Source: Raineyella sp. W15-4
GTDB lineage: Bacteria > Actinomycetota > Actinomycetes > Propionibacteriales > Propionibacteriaceae
Assembly (NCBI RefSeq): GCF_033170155.1
Contig: NZ_CP137079.1
Coordinates: 2,418,001 to 2,482,000, forward strand
Direction of reading: 5' to 3'
DNA length: 64,000 bases
The number at the start of each line of letters is the position of its first letter. Position 1 is the first letter of the stretch. The translations under genes and the position numbers were made by a program. The notes under the pieces are model-generated. The model ran no database searches, had not been told where the DNA came from, and was given only the letters and a program-made list of their open reading frames with translations. Below are positions 49,571 to 58,071 of the stretch, in pieces.

Positions 49571-49724
49571 CTTCCCCCCGCCGGTCCCCGCCGATGGGTG
49601 ACCGGATGCGGGCGGCTTCCCGGCCGGAACAGCGAGATGCTCCGGCGTGTCGGCCCGCCGTCGTGGCCGCGGCGACGGCCCTGGGAGGCGGAATCGGGGC
49701 GGGTTCCGGCACGGGCCGGGCATG

Positions 49725-49730
49725 TAGGGT
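49725..49730 (+). promoter_or_regulatory. Possible -10 box for the MoxR operon
   Basis: TAGGGT, 36 nt before the GTG start at 49767; the -35 region is weak. Between this and the MraZ boxes (49571-49724) I see nothing else. Confidence 0.35.
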
Positions 49731-49766
49731 GAGTGGGCGACACAAGTCACGACCCTGGGAGGCACA

Positions 49767-51320
49767 GTGAGCTCCACCCCGTTCGGCGATCAGGGGCAGC
49801 CAGCCCCGCAGCGCTCGGCGTCCCCGGCTCCCCAGCGCTCGGCCAGCCCGAACCCGCAGCGCTCCGCGGCCCCGGCATCCCCGTGGTCGGCGAGCCCTGC
49901 CCCGCAGCGCTCGGCCACCCCCGCTCCGCAACGCTCCGCCACCCCGGCGGCGCCGTGGACGCCGACCTCCGCCGGGTCCGCGACCCCACCATCGAGTCGC
50001 TTCACCTCTCCGGCGTCCGCCTCCGGGCGGACGGCGCCGACCGGGTCGTCCGCGGGCCGACTGAACAGCCCACCGTCGGCGACCCCCTACGGTTCCGGCG
50101 CGACAGCACCGACGTTCCAGACGAGTGCGAGCCGGTCGGCCGGTGCCGCCCGGCCGACCGGCACCGGGTACTCCTCGGCGCAGCAGCCCTCCCCGGCGCC
50201 GCAGGCCGGCGCGCCCCGCCAGACCGGCAGCACCGCCCGACCCGCCGGCGGCACCCCACCCACCGGCGCCGGCCGGCCCACCACCTCCACGTATCCGAGC
50301 AGCACCACGACCCGGGCCACCGCGGGGTACCCAACCGGATCCCGGCCCGCCGTGCCGGCCGCCGCGGGCACCCACACCCTGGCCGACGTCGCGGCCGTGA
50401 TGGGGCGGGTCCGTGACGCCGTGGAGACCGTCATCGAGGGCAAACGAGGTGCGATCGACACCGCCCTGGTGGTGATGCTCGCCGAGGGCCACCTGCTGCT
50501 GGAGGACGTCCCCGGGGTCGGCAAGACCATGCTCGCCAAGGCCCTCGGCCGGGCCATCGACTGCCGGGTCAACCGGGTGCAGTTCACCCCCGACCTGCTG
50601 CCGACCGACATCACCGGGGTGTCCATCTACAACCAGGCCACCCGGGCGTTCGAGTTCAAGCAGGGCGGCATCTTCGCCAACATCGTCCTCGGCGACGAGA
50701 TCAACCGGGCCTCACCCAAGACCCAGTCGGCCATGCTGGAGGCGATGGAGGAGCGCCAGGTCTCGGCGGACGGCACCACCTACAAGCTGCCCAGCCCCTT
50801 CATGGTGATCGCGACCCAGAACCCGATCGAGATGGAGGGCACCTATCCCCTCCCCGAGGCCCAGCGTGACCGGTTCATGGCCCGGATCGAGATGGGCTAC
50901 CCGGCCGAGGACGCCGAGGTGGCGATGCTGCGCAACCACGGCGGCCGCCCGCCGCTGGCCGACCTGAAGCCGGTGACCGACGGGCAGACGATCAGCGGTC
51001 TCGTCCAGGCGGTCGGCACGGTGTACGTCGCCCCGGCATTGGAGCGCTACATCGTCCAGGTGGTCGGTGCGACCCGGTCGACCCGGGACCTGCGGCTCGG
51101 CGCCTCGCCTCGCTCCAGCCTGCAGCTGCTGCGCGCCTGCCGGGCCCTGGCGGCGATCTCGGGGCGTGACTACATCACCCCCGATGATGTTGCGGCCCTC
51201 GCCGTCCCGGTGCTGGCCCATCGGGTGCTCGCCTCCACCGAGGCCCAGCTGGCCCAGCGCTCCGTCGAGGACATCATCGGCAGTTGCGTACGGTCGGTCC
51301 CGATCCCCGACCGGAGCTGA
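49767..51320 (+). CDS. MoxR-family AAA+ ATPase with long repetitive N-terminal region
   Basis: 517 residues. Residues 206-517 are a standard MoxR ATPase: Walker A EDVPGVGKTML, Walker B VLGDEINRASPKTQSAMLEAM, ATQNPIEMEGTYPLPEAQ(L)DRF. MoxR proteins act as chaperones that insert cofactors or mature partner complexes. Residues 1-205 are low-complexity Ser/Pro/Ala/Thr, including seven 8-residue repeats (PAPQRSAS type, residues 12-67). GGGAGG precedes the GTG at 49767. The gene is followed by DUF58 and transglutaminase genes, the common MoxR-DUF58-TgpA arrangement. Confidence 0.92.
   Translation: MSSTPFGDQGQPAPQRSASPAPQRSASPNPQRSAAPASPWSASPAPQRSATPAPQRSATPAAPWTPTSAGSATPPSSRFTSPASASGRTAPTGSSAGRLNSPPSATPYGSGATAPTFQTSASRSAGAARPTGTGYSSAQQPSPAPQAGAPRQTGSTARPAGGTPPTGAGRPTTSTYPSSTTTRATAGYPTGSRPAVPAAAGTHTLADVAAVMGRVRDAVETVIEGKRGAIDTALVVMLAEGHLLLEDVPGVGKTMLAKALGRAIDCRVNRVQFTPDLLPTDITGVSIYNQATRAFEFKQGGIFANIVLGDEINRASPKTQSAMLEAMEERQVSADGTTYKLPSPFMVIATQNPIEMEGTYPLPEAQRDRFMARIEMGYPAEDAEVAMLRNHGGRPPLADLKPVTDGQTISGLVQAVGTVYVAPALERYIVQVVGATRSTRDLRLGASPRSSLQLLRACRALAAISGRDYITPDDVAALAVPVLAHRVLASTEAQLAQRSVEDIIGSCVRSVPIPDRS
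49800..49967 (+). repeat. Seven 24-bp tandem repeats in the MoxR gene
   Basis: In-frame 8-codon units: PAPQRSAS twice, PNPQRSAA, PASPWSAS, PAPQRSAT twice, PAAPWTPT. The plus-strand core is CCCCAGCGCTC or CCGCAGCGCTC. Confidence 0.85.
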
Positions 51321-51323
51321 TTG

Positions 51324-52646
51324 ATGCGCCTGGAGTTGCGCAATCCCTGGGTCCTGATGACGCTCCGCGGCAAGGTGACCTTCGTCGTCGGTGCCGTGCT
51401 CGCCGCTGTGTCCGTTCTGTTCGGCCAGCGCGACGCGTTGCTGCTCGGGCTGCTCCTGCTGTTCCTCCCGTTGGCCGCGGCGGTCTTCGTGGACCGGACC
51501 CGGCTGAAGCTCTCCTGTGAGCGCAAGGTCGCCCCGGGCCGGGCAGCGATCGGGGAGCAGATGACCGGCACCCTCGCCCTCGACCGGCACGGCAAGCTGC
51601 CGGTGGGGGTGCTGCGGTTCGAGGACCAGGTGCCCCCGGCGTTGGGGCCACGGCCCCGGTTCACGCTGCAGAACCTCGCCGCGGAGTGGAGCCGGGAGGT
51701 GAGCTACACCCTCACCGGCAGCCAGCGCGGCCGGTTCCGCACCGGCCCGTTGCTGGTGCGGGTGTCCGACCCGTTCGGGATGGCCGCGCTCGACCGCCGG
51801 TTCAACGCGACCAGCGAGGTGATGGTGACGCCGCGGATCGTCCCGCTCGACTCGATGGGCAACGCCGGTGGTACCGGCAGCACCGGTGAGGCGCGGCCGC
51901 AGCGGCTCGGCCTGTCCGGACAGGACGACATCCTGGTCCGCGAGTATGTCCGGGGCGACGACGTCCGGCGGATCCACTGGCGCTCCACCGCCCGCCACGG
52001 CGAACTGATGGTGCGCCAGGAGGAGCAGGCCTGGGACCCCAGCGCCACGGTGCTGCTCGACTCCCGCGAACAGGCCCACCGCGGCAGTGGGCCGCGGGGC
52101 TCGTTCGAATGGGCGGTGTCCCTGACGGCCTCCCTGGCAGTGCACTTCCTGACCGAGGGCTATGCGATCACCCTGTTCGGCGCCGACGGTCCGCTGGCCG
52201 ACCCCCAGCTGGGTGACCTCGGCAAGGCGACCAGCCGGCGGGAGGCGATCGCCCAGCTGACCGACGTCACGCTCGCGGACAGCACCGACCTGAGCCGCGC
52301 CGCGGAGGCAACCCTGCGGGGGGTCGGCTCACAGATGACGATCGCCGTGCTGGGCCTGATGTCCTCCGCCGACGCCGCGCAGCTGGTCGAGATGCACCGC
52401 AACCAGGCGTACGCGATGGCCTGGGTGCTGGACGTCGACGGCTGGGCGGACACCGCGGACGGTGCGGACCGCCCGGAAACAGCCGGCCGGACCGGCGTCG
52501 ACCGTACGCCCGCAGCGGTCCTCGCAGACCACGACCGGGCGGTCGCGCTGCTGCAGGACGCCGGCTGGCGGGTCGTCCGGGTGACCTCGGAGATGACCGT
52601 CGACGACGCGTGGGCGCGGATGTCGCGGATGGGAGAGCTACTGTGA
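51324..52646 (+). CDS. DUF58-domain (vWA-like) protein
   Basis: 440 residues. Two N-terminal hydrophobic segments (residues about 14-55) precede the DUF58 region with GQDDILVREYVRGDDVRRIHW, whose RxYxxGDDxRxIxW signature is diagnostic. The fold resembles von Willebrand A domains that act as MoxR clients. It begins 3 nt after the MoxR stop and overlaps the next start (GTGA). A role in assembling a surface or periplasmic complex is inferred from the operon. Confidence 0.9.
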   Translation: MRLELRNPWVLMTLRGKVTFVVGAVLAAVSVLFGQRDALLLGLLLLFLPLAAAVFVDRTRLKLSCERKVAPGRAAIGEQMTGTLALDRHGKLPVGVLRFEDQVPPALGPRPRFTLQNLAAEWSREVSYTLTGSQRGRFRTGPLLVRVSDPFGMAALDRRFNATSEVMVTPRIVPLDSMGNAGGTGSTGEARPQRLGLSGQDDILVREYVRGDDVRRIHWRSTARHGELMVRQEEQAWDPSATVLLDSREQAHRGSGPRGSFEWAVSLTASLAVHFLTEGYAITLFGADGPLADPQLGDLGKATSRREAIAQLTDVTLADSTDLSRAAEATLRGVGSQMTIAVLGLMSSADAAQLVEMHRNQAYAMAWVLDVDGWADTADGADRPETAGRTGVDRTPAAVLADHDRAVALLQDAGWRVVRVTSEMTVDDAWARMSRMGELL

Positions 52647-54919
52647 TCCGCCCCCTCGACCGGACCGGCGGAGCGATCATCGGTGCCTCGGTCCTCTCGT
52701 CTTTGATCCTGCTGCCGTTCACCCAGGACCCGTCGTACCTGATCAGCGCGATCCCGCTCGCGGTGCTGATCGGCGGCATCGGCCTGGGGTTGCGCCGGCT
52801 GCGGGTGCACGACGGGATCGTCTTCCCGGCCCAGCTGGTGCTGCTGGCGGTCTACCTCTTCGCGATCTCGCTGTCCCTGGCCGTGCCCGGCCAGGGGATG
52901 CCGGGCCTGTTCGCCGAGGGCGTGCGACACATGGCCACCCACACCACGCCGATGATCGCGAACCCCGGCCTGACGATGCTCCTGGTGGCCACGGTCGGCG
53001 TCACGACGGTGCTCACCGACCTGCTGGCCGAGGGCGTCGACCGGCCCGCCTGGGCCATCCTGCCCTCCCTCACCCTCTACCTCATCGGCGCGGTCGGCCT
53101 GCTGCGCGACATCCCCTGGTGGACGGTCGTCGTGGTGGCGATCGGCTACCTGTGGATCCTGCTGGCCGACGGGATCAACTCCGCCGAGAGGTGGCCGCGC
53201 CACCTGGAGCGGACCGTACGGCTCACCGGGCGGATCACGCCGTTGGCGGTGCGGATGGGCGCCGTGGTCGCGGCCGCCGCGCTCGCGCTGACCCTGCTCG
53301 TCGGTCTGGTCGTCCCGTTGCCGCCGACCCACCAGTTGAACGGCGGGCAGCTCAACCAGGACACCGGCCCGGTCCAGCTCGCCGACCCGATGCTCGACAT
53401 GCGGCGCAACCTGTCCCAGCCCGCCGACACCGAGGTGCTGACGTACACCACCACCGCCCCCGACGGGGAGTACCTGCGGATGGCGTCGCTGTCGGTCTTC
53501 GACAGCAAGGGCTGGCAGAACGCATCGTTCCACCTCACCCAGGGCAACACGCTGCCCGCTCCCCCTGGCCAGGACACTCCTGGCCAGGACATCCGTACCC
53601 AGGTGAAGATCGGCGACTTCCGGTCGGAGTACCTGCCGCTGCCGTACGCCCCGAAGCGGTTCGACGCCGCCGGACAATGGGCCTACGGCACCGACTCGCT
53701 CGTCGTGGTCGCCACCGGCCAGGACCGTACGGCAGCCACCCGCAATCTGTCGTACGACGTCACGAGCATCGATCCGACCCCGGACGGCGCCACCCTCTCC
53801 ACGGCGATGGCCGGGCAGCCGAGCGACGCGAACCTCACCGCCACCGTGCCGCAGGACATGCCGCAGGAGATCGTCGACCTGACCCTGAAGATCACCCAGT
53901 CCGAGCCGACCCCGGCGCTGAAGGCGGCGGCGATCCAGAAGTTCCTCCGCAGCGACCCGTTCAGCTACAGCCTGGAGCCCCAGCCGGGCACCGGCTACGA
54001 CGCGTTGAAGCGCTTCCTGCTGCAGGACCACAAGGGCTACTGCGAACAGTTCGCCGGGGCGATGGCGGCGATGGCCAGGGTCGTCGGGATCCCCTCCCGG
54101 GTGGCCGTCGGCTGGCTGCCCGGCACCAGGTCCGGCGACGGGTACACCGTCACCATGCACGAGATGCACGCCTGGCCGGAGCTCTACTTCGAGGGCGTCG
54201 GCTGGGTGCGGTTCGAGCCGACCCCGGGGGTGGCTGTGCCGCCGGCCTGGACGATGACCGCTCCGGAACAGCCGACCGCGTCACCCACCCCGACGCCGGC
54301 AGAATCGGCCACCCCGGAGCCGACCGCCGTCCCGTCGGCCACCGCCTCGGCCTCGCCCGTCCCGGTGACCCCGGCGAAGCCCGTGGTGGACGTCCTGGCG
54401 ATCCTCGCCCGGATCGGGGTGGCGATCGTGCTGCTGGCCCTGGTCACCGGCGTCCTCGCCCTGCCCGGGCTGCTCCGCCGCCGGCTGCGTACGCATCGGC
54501 TGGCCCCGTCGGCGGGCAGCGCCCTGGACGCGTCCCAGCAGGCGGTCGACGCCGCCTGGGCCGAGGTCCGGGACAGCTTCGTGGACTACGGCTACACCTG
54601 GCCCTCGGATTCACCGCGGGCCGCCGGCAAGCAGGCCGCCGTGGTGCTTCCGGAGGACGCCGGCGTGGCGCTGGTCACCCTGTCCCGGCAGGTCGAGCGG
54701 TCCCGCTACGCGCTGGACGCGGTGCACTCCGGCGACCTGGCCGCGCTGGTGGGGACCATCCGCGACGGCCTGCGGGCCGACAAGGGATGGGACGCCAGAC
54801 TGATCGGCGAGTGGTGGCCGAGGTCGTGGTGGCAGGCCCTCGGACAGGCGCTGACCTGGTCGGCGCTACGGGCCCGGGTGGCGGCGATGGTCGCCCGGAG
54901 GCGCGCCGGCCGATCCTGA
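52643..54919 (+). CDS. TgpA-like membrane transglutaminase-domain protein
   Basis: 758 residues. About six N-terminal membrane segments (DUF3488 type), then an extracytoplasmic transglutaminase-like domain. Catalytic Cys lies in GYCEQFAGAMA and His in MHEMHAWPEL; the acidic third position falls in WVRFEPTPG, where many relatives have Asp and this has Glu. A Pro/Thr/Ala-rich linker leads to a final membrane segment near residue 595 and a cytoplasmic DUF4129-like C-terminal domain. Start GTG 52643 overlaps the DUF58 stop. Substrate unknown; in Pseudomonas TgpA is essential. Confidence 0.9.
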   Translation: MIRPLDRTGGAIIGASVLSSLILLPFTQDPSYLISAIPLAVLIGGIGLGLRRLRVHDGIVFPAQLVLLAVYLFAISLSLAVPGQGMPGLFAEGVRHMATHTTPMIANPGLTMLLVATVGVTTVLTDLLAEGVDRPAWAILPSLTLYLIGAVGLLRDIPWWTVVVVAIGYLWILLADGINSAERWPRHLERTVRLTGRITPLAVRMGAVVAAAALALTLLVGLVVPLPPTHQLNGGQLNQDTGPVQLADPMLDMRRNLSQPADTEVLTYTTTAPDGEYLRMASLSVFDSKGWQNASFHLTQGNTLPAPPGQDTPGQDIRTQVKIGDFRSEYLPLPYAPKRFDAAGQWAYGTDSLVVVATGQDRTAATRNLSYDVTSIDPTPDGATLSTAMAGQPSDANLTATVPQDMPQEIVDLTLKITQSEPTPALKAAAIQKFLRSDPFSYSLEPQPGTGYDALKRFLLQDHKGYCEQFAGAMAAMARVVGIPSRVAVGWLPGTRSGDGYTVTMHEMHAWPELYFEGVGWVRFEPTPGVAVPPAWTMTAPEQPTASPTPTPAESATPEPTAVPSATASASPVPVTPAKPVVDVLAILARIGVAIVLLALVTGVLALPGLLRRRLRTHRLAPSAGSALDASQQAVDAAWAEVRDSFVDYGYTWPSDSPRAAGKQAAVVLPEDAGVALVTLSRQVERSRYALDAVHSGDLAALVGTIRDGLRADKGWDARLIGEWWPRSWWQALGQALTWSALRARVAAMVARRRAGRS

Positions 54920-54972
54920 CGCGCGGGCCGATCCTGACGCAGGGGTGGTCAGGGCGCAGGGGTGGTCAGGGC
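54908..54972 (+). repeat. Two adjacent short tandem duplications at the transglutaminase gene 3' end
   Basis: GGCCGATCCTGACGC occurs at 54908-54922 (covering the stop codon) and 54926-54940. GCAGGGGTGGTCAGGGC occurs at 54939-54955 and 54956-54972. Both look like replication-slippage duplications. Confidence 0.8.
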
Positions 54973-54980
54973 ATCGCAAA

Positions 54981-55017
54981 CGTCCCGCCGGGCCCGGGAT
55001 GGGATCCCGACGGGACG
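54981..55017. terminator. Hairpin terminator between convergent genes
   Basis: CGTCCCG pairs with CGGGACG around an inner CGGGAT/ATCCCG stem with GGG loop, between the transglutaminase gene and the DUF3040 gene. Confidence 0.6.
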
Positions 55018-55101
55018 CCACGCGCAGCGTACGGTGCTCAGGTCACCGTACGCTCTACGTCTTCGGGTGGATCCTCGTCGGCCGGTGTACCCGGCACACG
55101 A

Positions 55102-55488
55102 TCACTGATCGTTGCCCTCCTGGCGACGATTCCACCGTTCCTCGAACTTGTTCATGATCCGCCGGTCATCAGCACTCACCCGCACCTTGGTGCGCCCTTT
55201 GCGCCGGGAGAGGGCATCCTGCTTCTGCCATGCGCTCAGCCCCACGACCGTGGCGGTGAGCATGACCAGGAAACCCAACACACTGATCAGCCAGAGATGC
55301 GGGACGCTGATACCGACCAACAGCAGAACGACGCCGACGACGAAAGCGAGACCGGCACCAATGGCCAGACGGGTCTCGAGGCGTCGTCCGCTATTGCCGC
55401 TGAGGGTGTCCGCGAGCTTGGGATCCTCGGCGGCAAAGGCAGCTTCCATCTGTTCGAGCAGCCGCTGCTCGTGTTCTGACAGGGCCAC
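55102..55488 (-). CDS. DUF3040 membrane protein
   Basis: 128 residues. The start VALSEHEQRLLEQMEAAFAAEDPKLA is the DUF3040 signature. Two membrane segments lie near residues 45-65 and 70-90, and a basic C terminus follows. Function is unknown; it is common in actinobacteria near dcw genes. Of two adjacent GTG codons, the second (55488) has GGAGG at 5-nt spacing. Confidence 0.85.
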   Translation of the reverse strand: MALSEHEQRLLEQMEAAFAAEDPKLADTLSGNSGRRLETRLAIGAGLAFVVGVVLLLVGISVPHLWLISVLGFLVMLTATVVGLSAWQKQDALSRRKGRTKVRVSADDRRIMNKFEERWNRRQEGNDQ

Positions 55489-55764
55489 CACTACCTCCGA
55501 CCGTCCTATTGGGGTGCTTGCGAGGAACGGCGATCGCCGCCCCCCGGTGCCTTCTGACTACAGTTTAGTGCCCGCCACGCCGTACCGGAACGACATCGCG
55601 GATCCCCAGCCTAACGGGACCACCACGCGGCGGCCCGGAACGGTCCGGCGTGTGACGCGCGGACGGCACCGCCGGGGTCCCCCGCCGGTTTGGTTCCGAC
55701 CTGGCGGCCTGGTTCCGACCCGGCGGCCTGGTTCCGACCCGGCGGCGCAGCGGAGCGCGGCGGG
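55489..55764. other. Intergenic region with three 19-bp tandem repeats
   Basis: 276 bp without a gene. Three copies of TGGTTCCGACCCGGCGGCC (first with T for one C) lie at 55691-55748. The core CTGGTTCCGACCCG also occurs once at 48921-48934 in the mraZ-rsmH gap. Promoter elements for DUF3040 may lie at 55510-55530 (TAGGAC). No other signal is seen. Confidence 0.6.
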
Positions 55765-56520
55765 TCAGCCGAGAGCGGCGAGGACGTGCAACTGCGTCGC
55801 CAGTGACCACATGTCCGGCGTACGACTGATCTCGTCCTCCAGGGCGAGCAACTCGGACCGGGCACCCGGAACGTCGAGGAATTCCTCGTTCACCGCGCCG
55901 AGCACGGCGCCGATTCCCCGGGTCTCGACCACGGTGAAGCCTGCGTCCTCCAGCAGGACCCGGATCCGCCTCTGGTCGAGTCGGGCGGGATCGGCGAGGG
56001 CCGCCCGGGCCTCCGCGAAGTTGCCGGTGAGCGCCTTGCGCATCACCCGCGAGTAGCGTTGGCGGACCAGCAGGCTGACCGCCCCGCCGGGGCGCAGGAC
56101 CGTGGCCATCGCCCGGATGGCCGCCGGCTTGTCCTCGACCACGTCGAGGACCTCGTGACAGGTGACCAGATCAGCGGCCCCCGGCCCGATCAGGTCGACG
56201 AGGTCGGACGAGTCGCCCTGGATCCCACGGAGCCGGCCGGACAACCCTGCCTCCGCCGCCCGGCGCTGCAGGGAGGCGAGGGCGTTGGGGCTCGGGTCGA
56301 CGACCGTCACGTCGTATCCCTCGCGGGCGAGCGGCACTCCCATCCCCCCGGCGCCACCGCCGAGGTCGACGATCCGGATGTCCGCCGCAGGCCGATCCCC
56401 CTGCCAGACCTGCGCATGCTCGAGGATCACCCGCAGGGTGAAGAGACCGCCCAGGGACCGACGCTTCTTGTCGACTGCGAGGGTGGGAGGTACCGCAGTC
56501 GGCTGGTCGGATCGGGTCAT
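55765..56520 (-). CDS. Class I SAM-dependent methyltransferase
   Basis: 251 residues. Motif I IRIVDLGGGAGGMGVPLAREGY (residues about 48-69) is followed by VTVVDPSPNAL, VTCHEVLDVV and LRPGGAVSLLV, in correct order for small-molecule methyltransferases. The substrate is unknown. The ATG at 56520 has GAAGGA upstream; an in-frame extension to 56586 lacks support. It lies 141 bp downstream of the DUF6504-like gene on the same strand and could be co-transcribed with it. Confidence 0.83.
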   Translation of the reverse strand: MTRSDQPTAVPPTLAVDKKRRSLGGLFTLRVILEHAQVWQGDRPAADIRIVDLGGGAGGMGVPLAREGYDVTVVDPSPNALASLQRRAAEAGLSGRLRGIQGDSSDLVDLIGPGAADLVTCHEVLDVVEDKPAAIRAMATVLRPGGAVSLLVRQRYSRVMRKALTGNFAEARAALADPARLDQRRIRVLLEDAGFTVVETRGIGAVLGAVNEEFLDVPGARSELLALEDEISRTPDMWSLATQLHVLAALG

Positions 56521-56661
56521 GGCGAGTCCTTCGTCGGAAGAGGCACCGCGGTGGTGCAGATGATCCGAGCCTACCCAGTCACCCATTCATCGTCCCGGAC
56601 TCCCCGGGCCGGAGTGCCACAGCTCGCGGGTCGCGTCACCTCCTTCGGTCCGACAGCTTCT

Positions 56662-56970
56662 TCAGTCCAGCACCGCGAGCAGGGACCATCGGTCGCTGTG
56701 CTGGTGACGGTAGATCTGGAAGACACCCTCGCGCCCCTGCCAGGGATCGCGAGCCCGGACCTGCCAGATGTCGCGCTGCTCGGCCAGCACCCCCACCCGG
56801 TCACCCGCCCACCGGGGATCCGCGAGCACCCAGTGGCCCTCGACCTCCCGGATCCGCCAGGTGTGGCTCCGCCAGCGGAACTCCGCCGGCAGCCCCGGAA
56901 GTTCGTCCTCCAGCGTCGAGAAGCTGCCGGCACCGAAACACGCCTCGATCGGCTCGTCGTACGTCCTCAT
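56662..56970 (-). CDS. Small DUF6504-like protein under a LexA box
   Basis: 102 residues, hypothetical. The pattern MRTYDEPIEACFG, FRWRSHTWRIREVEGHW and a Trp/Arg-rich C terminus resemble the actinobacterial DUF6504 family, whose function is not established. No catalytic motif is visible. A perfect LexA site lies 87 bp upstream with a TAAAAT -10 box beside it reading towards this gene, so DNA-damage induction is predicted. My recollection that such proteins accompany error-prone polymerase genes in other actinobacteria is weak. No polymerase gene is adjacent here. Confidence 0.65.
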   Translation of the reverse strand: MRTYDEPIEACFGAGSFSTLEDELPGLPAEFRWRSHTWRIREVEGHWVLADPRWAGDRVGVLAEQRDIWQVRARDPWQGREGVFQIYRHQHSDRWSLLAVLD

Positions 56971-56982
56971 CGTCGGCTCCCC

Positions 56983-57020
56983 TCACCTCAGGTCCGGCCC
57001 GTTCACCTCAGGTCCGGTCC
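56983..57020. repeat. 20-bp direct repeat in the leader of the DUF6504-like gene
   Basis: TCACCTCAGGTCCGGYCC occurs twice, 20 bp apart (56983-57000, 57003-57020), followed by an imperfect hairpin around CCTCGAGG (57028-57035). Both lie between the start codon and the LexA box. Confidence 0.6.
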
Positions 57021-57056
57021 GTCCGATCCTCGAGGACCGGACGGATCCCTATTTTA

Positions 57057-57072
57057 TCGAACAATTGTTCGA
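57057..57072. promoter_or_regulatory. LexA (SOS) box
   Basis: TCGAACAATTGTTCGA, a perfect 16-bp palindrome matching the mycobacterial/actinobacterial SOS consensus TCGAAC-N4-GTTCGA exactly. On the minus strand it runs straight into TAAAAT (57051-57056), a good -10, so LexA would block the promoter of the DUF6504-like gene. The divergent SGNH gene starts 124 bp away and might also be affected. Confidence 0.88.
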
Positions 57073-57195
57073 CCAGAAGCAGTGTAGGGCTCCCCTCGGA
57101 CACTCCTCGGGAGGCCGGCGTAGCGGTACCCATCGGCACCCCACGGCCGGCTCGCCGGCGGACCAGTGTCCGGACCACTGGGTACGATCGGAGCC

Positions 57196-58071
57196 ATGCA
57201 TCCCGGTGACAACGTCAAGAACCTCGCCCTGAGTGGGACCGTCGTCGTCGCCGTCGTCGTGGCCGCCACCGCACTCGCGACCGGCGGAGCAGTCGGTGGG
57301 TCCGCCTCCGCGGATCCCGCCACCGCAGCGCCCTCCGCCGCGGTGACCGCGGCCGGGACACCGGCCGCCTCCCCGGCGACCCCCGACGCCTCGGCGACCG
57401 CCACCCCGTCCCCGGGCGACGCCTCGTCCGGGACGGGTGCGCGGCGTCAGGGCCTCGGCCAGATCAAGGCCCGGCTCACCGACGGCCAGCCGCTGTCCAT
57501 CACCGTGCTCGGCGATGACTCCTCCGTCAGCGATGCCGGCTGGGTGTTCCTCTGGGCCCGCGACACCCTCGGCGCCGATCACACGGTCGTCTACCACGAG
57601 TACAGCCGGAGCACCGGCGGCTACACCGCCCCACGCACGCTGTCGACCAACGGGCCGACCATCGACGTGTGGAACGCCTCCTACCTGAGCGCGACCGCCC
57701 CGAAGGACACCGCGGACCTCGGCAAGCTCTACCCGCAGCCCACCGACATCGTGATCCTCAACCTCGGCCACCAGGACGACCCGGCGACCTTCGACACCGA
57801 CGTCAGCACCCTGTGGCAGGCGGTCACCGCCCAGCAGACCCCGCTGGGCCTGGTGATGCTACAGAACCCGGAGACCGCCACCACGAGTCTCCAGGACACC
57901 CGGATGAAGAACCTCGCCCGCACCGCCGACCGGCTGGGACTGCCCACCGTCGACGTCCATACGGCCTTCGCCCAGGCCACCGTGCCGCTCACCCAGCTGG
58001 TGATCGGCGCCCGCCCGACCCAACAGGGCGCCGAGCTGTGGGTGGCGACCGTCACCGCGGCACTGAAGTGA
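57196..58071 (+). CDS. Secreted or membrane-anchored SGNH-hydrolase-like protein
   Basis: 291 residues. An N-terminal hydrophobic segment (residues about 11-33) is followed by an Ala/Thr/Pro linker to about residue 82. A domain starting ITVLGDDSSVSDAGWV follows, resembling SGNH block I (GDS with an extra Asp). ILNLGHQDD may be a block III equivalent (GxND). The usual C-terminal DxxH is not obvious, so activity is uncertain. TACGAT and GGAG both lie just upstream of the ATG. The stop overlaps the start of the oxidoreductase gene (GTGA). Confidence 0.65.
   Translation: MHPGDNVKNLALSGTVVVAVVVAATALATGGAVGGSASADPATAAPSAAVTAAGTPAASPATPDASATATPSPGDASSGTGARRQGLGQIKARLTDGQPLSITVLGDDSSVSDAGWVFLWARDTLGADHTVVYHEYSRSTGGYTAPRTLSTNGPTIDVWNASYLSATAPKDTADLGKLYPQPTDIVILNLGHQDDPATFDTDVSTLWQAVTAQQTPLGLVMLQNPETATTSLQDTRMKNLARTADRLGLPTVDVHTAFAQATVPLTQLVIGARPTQQGAELWVATVTAALK

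Noticed and set aside
53572-53591. CTGGCCAGGACA(C/T) direct repeat in the transglutaminase gene
   Set aside because: A short in-frame duplication encoding PGQDTPGQD; too small to be more than local slippage.
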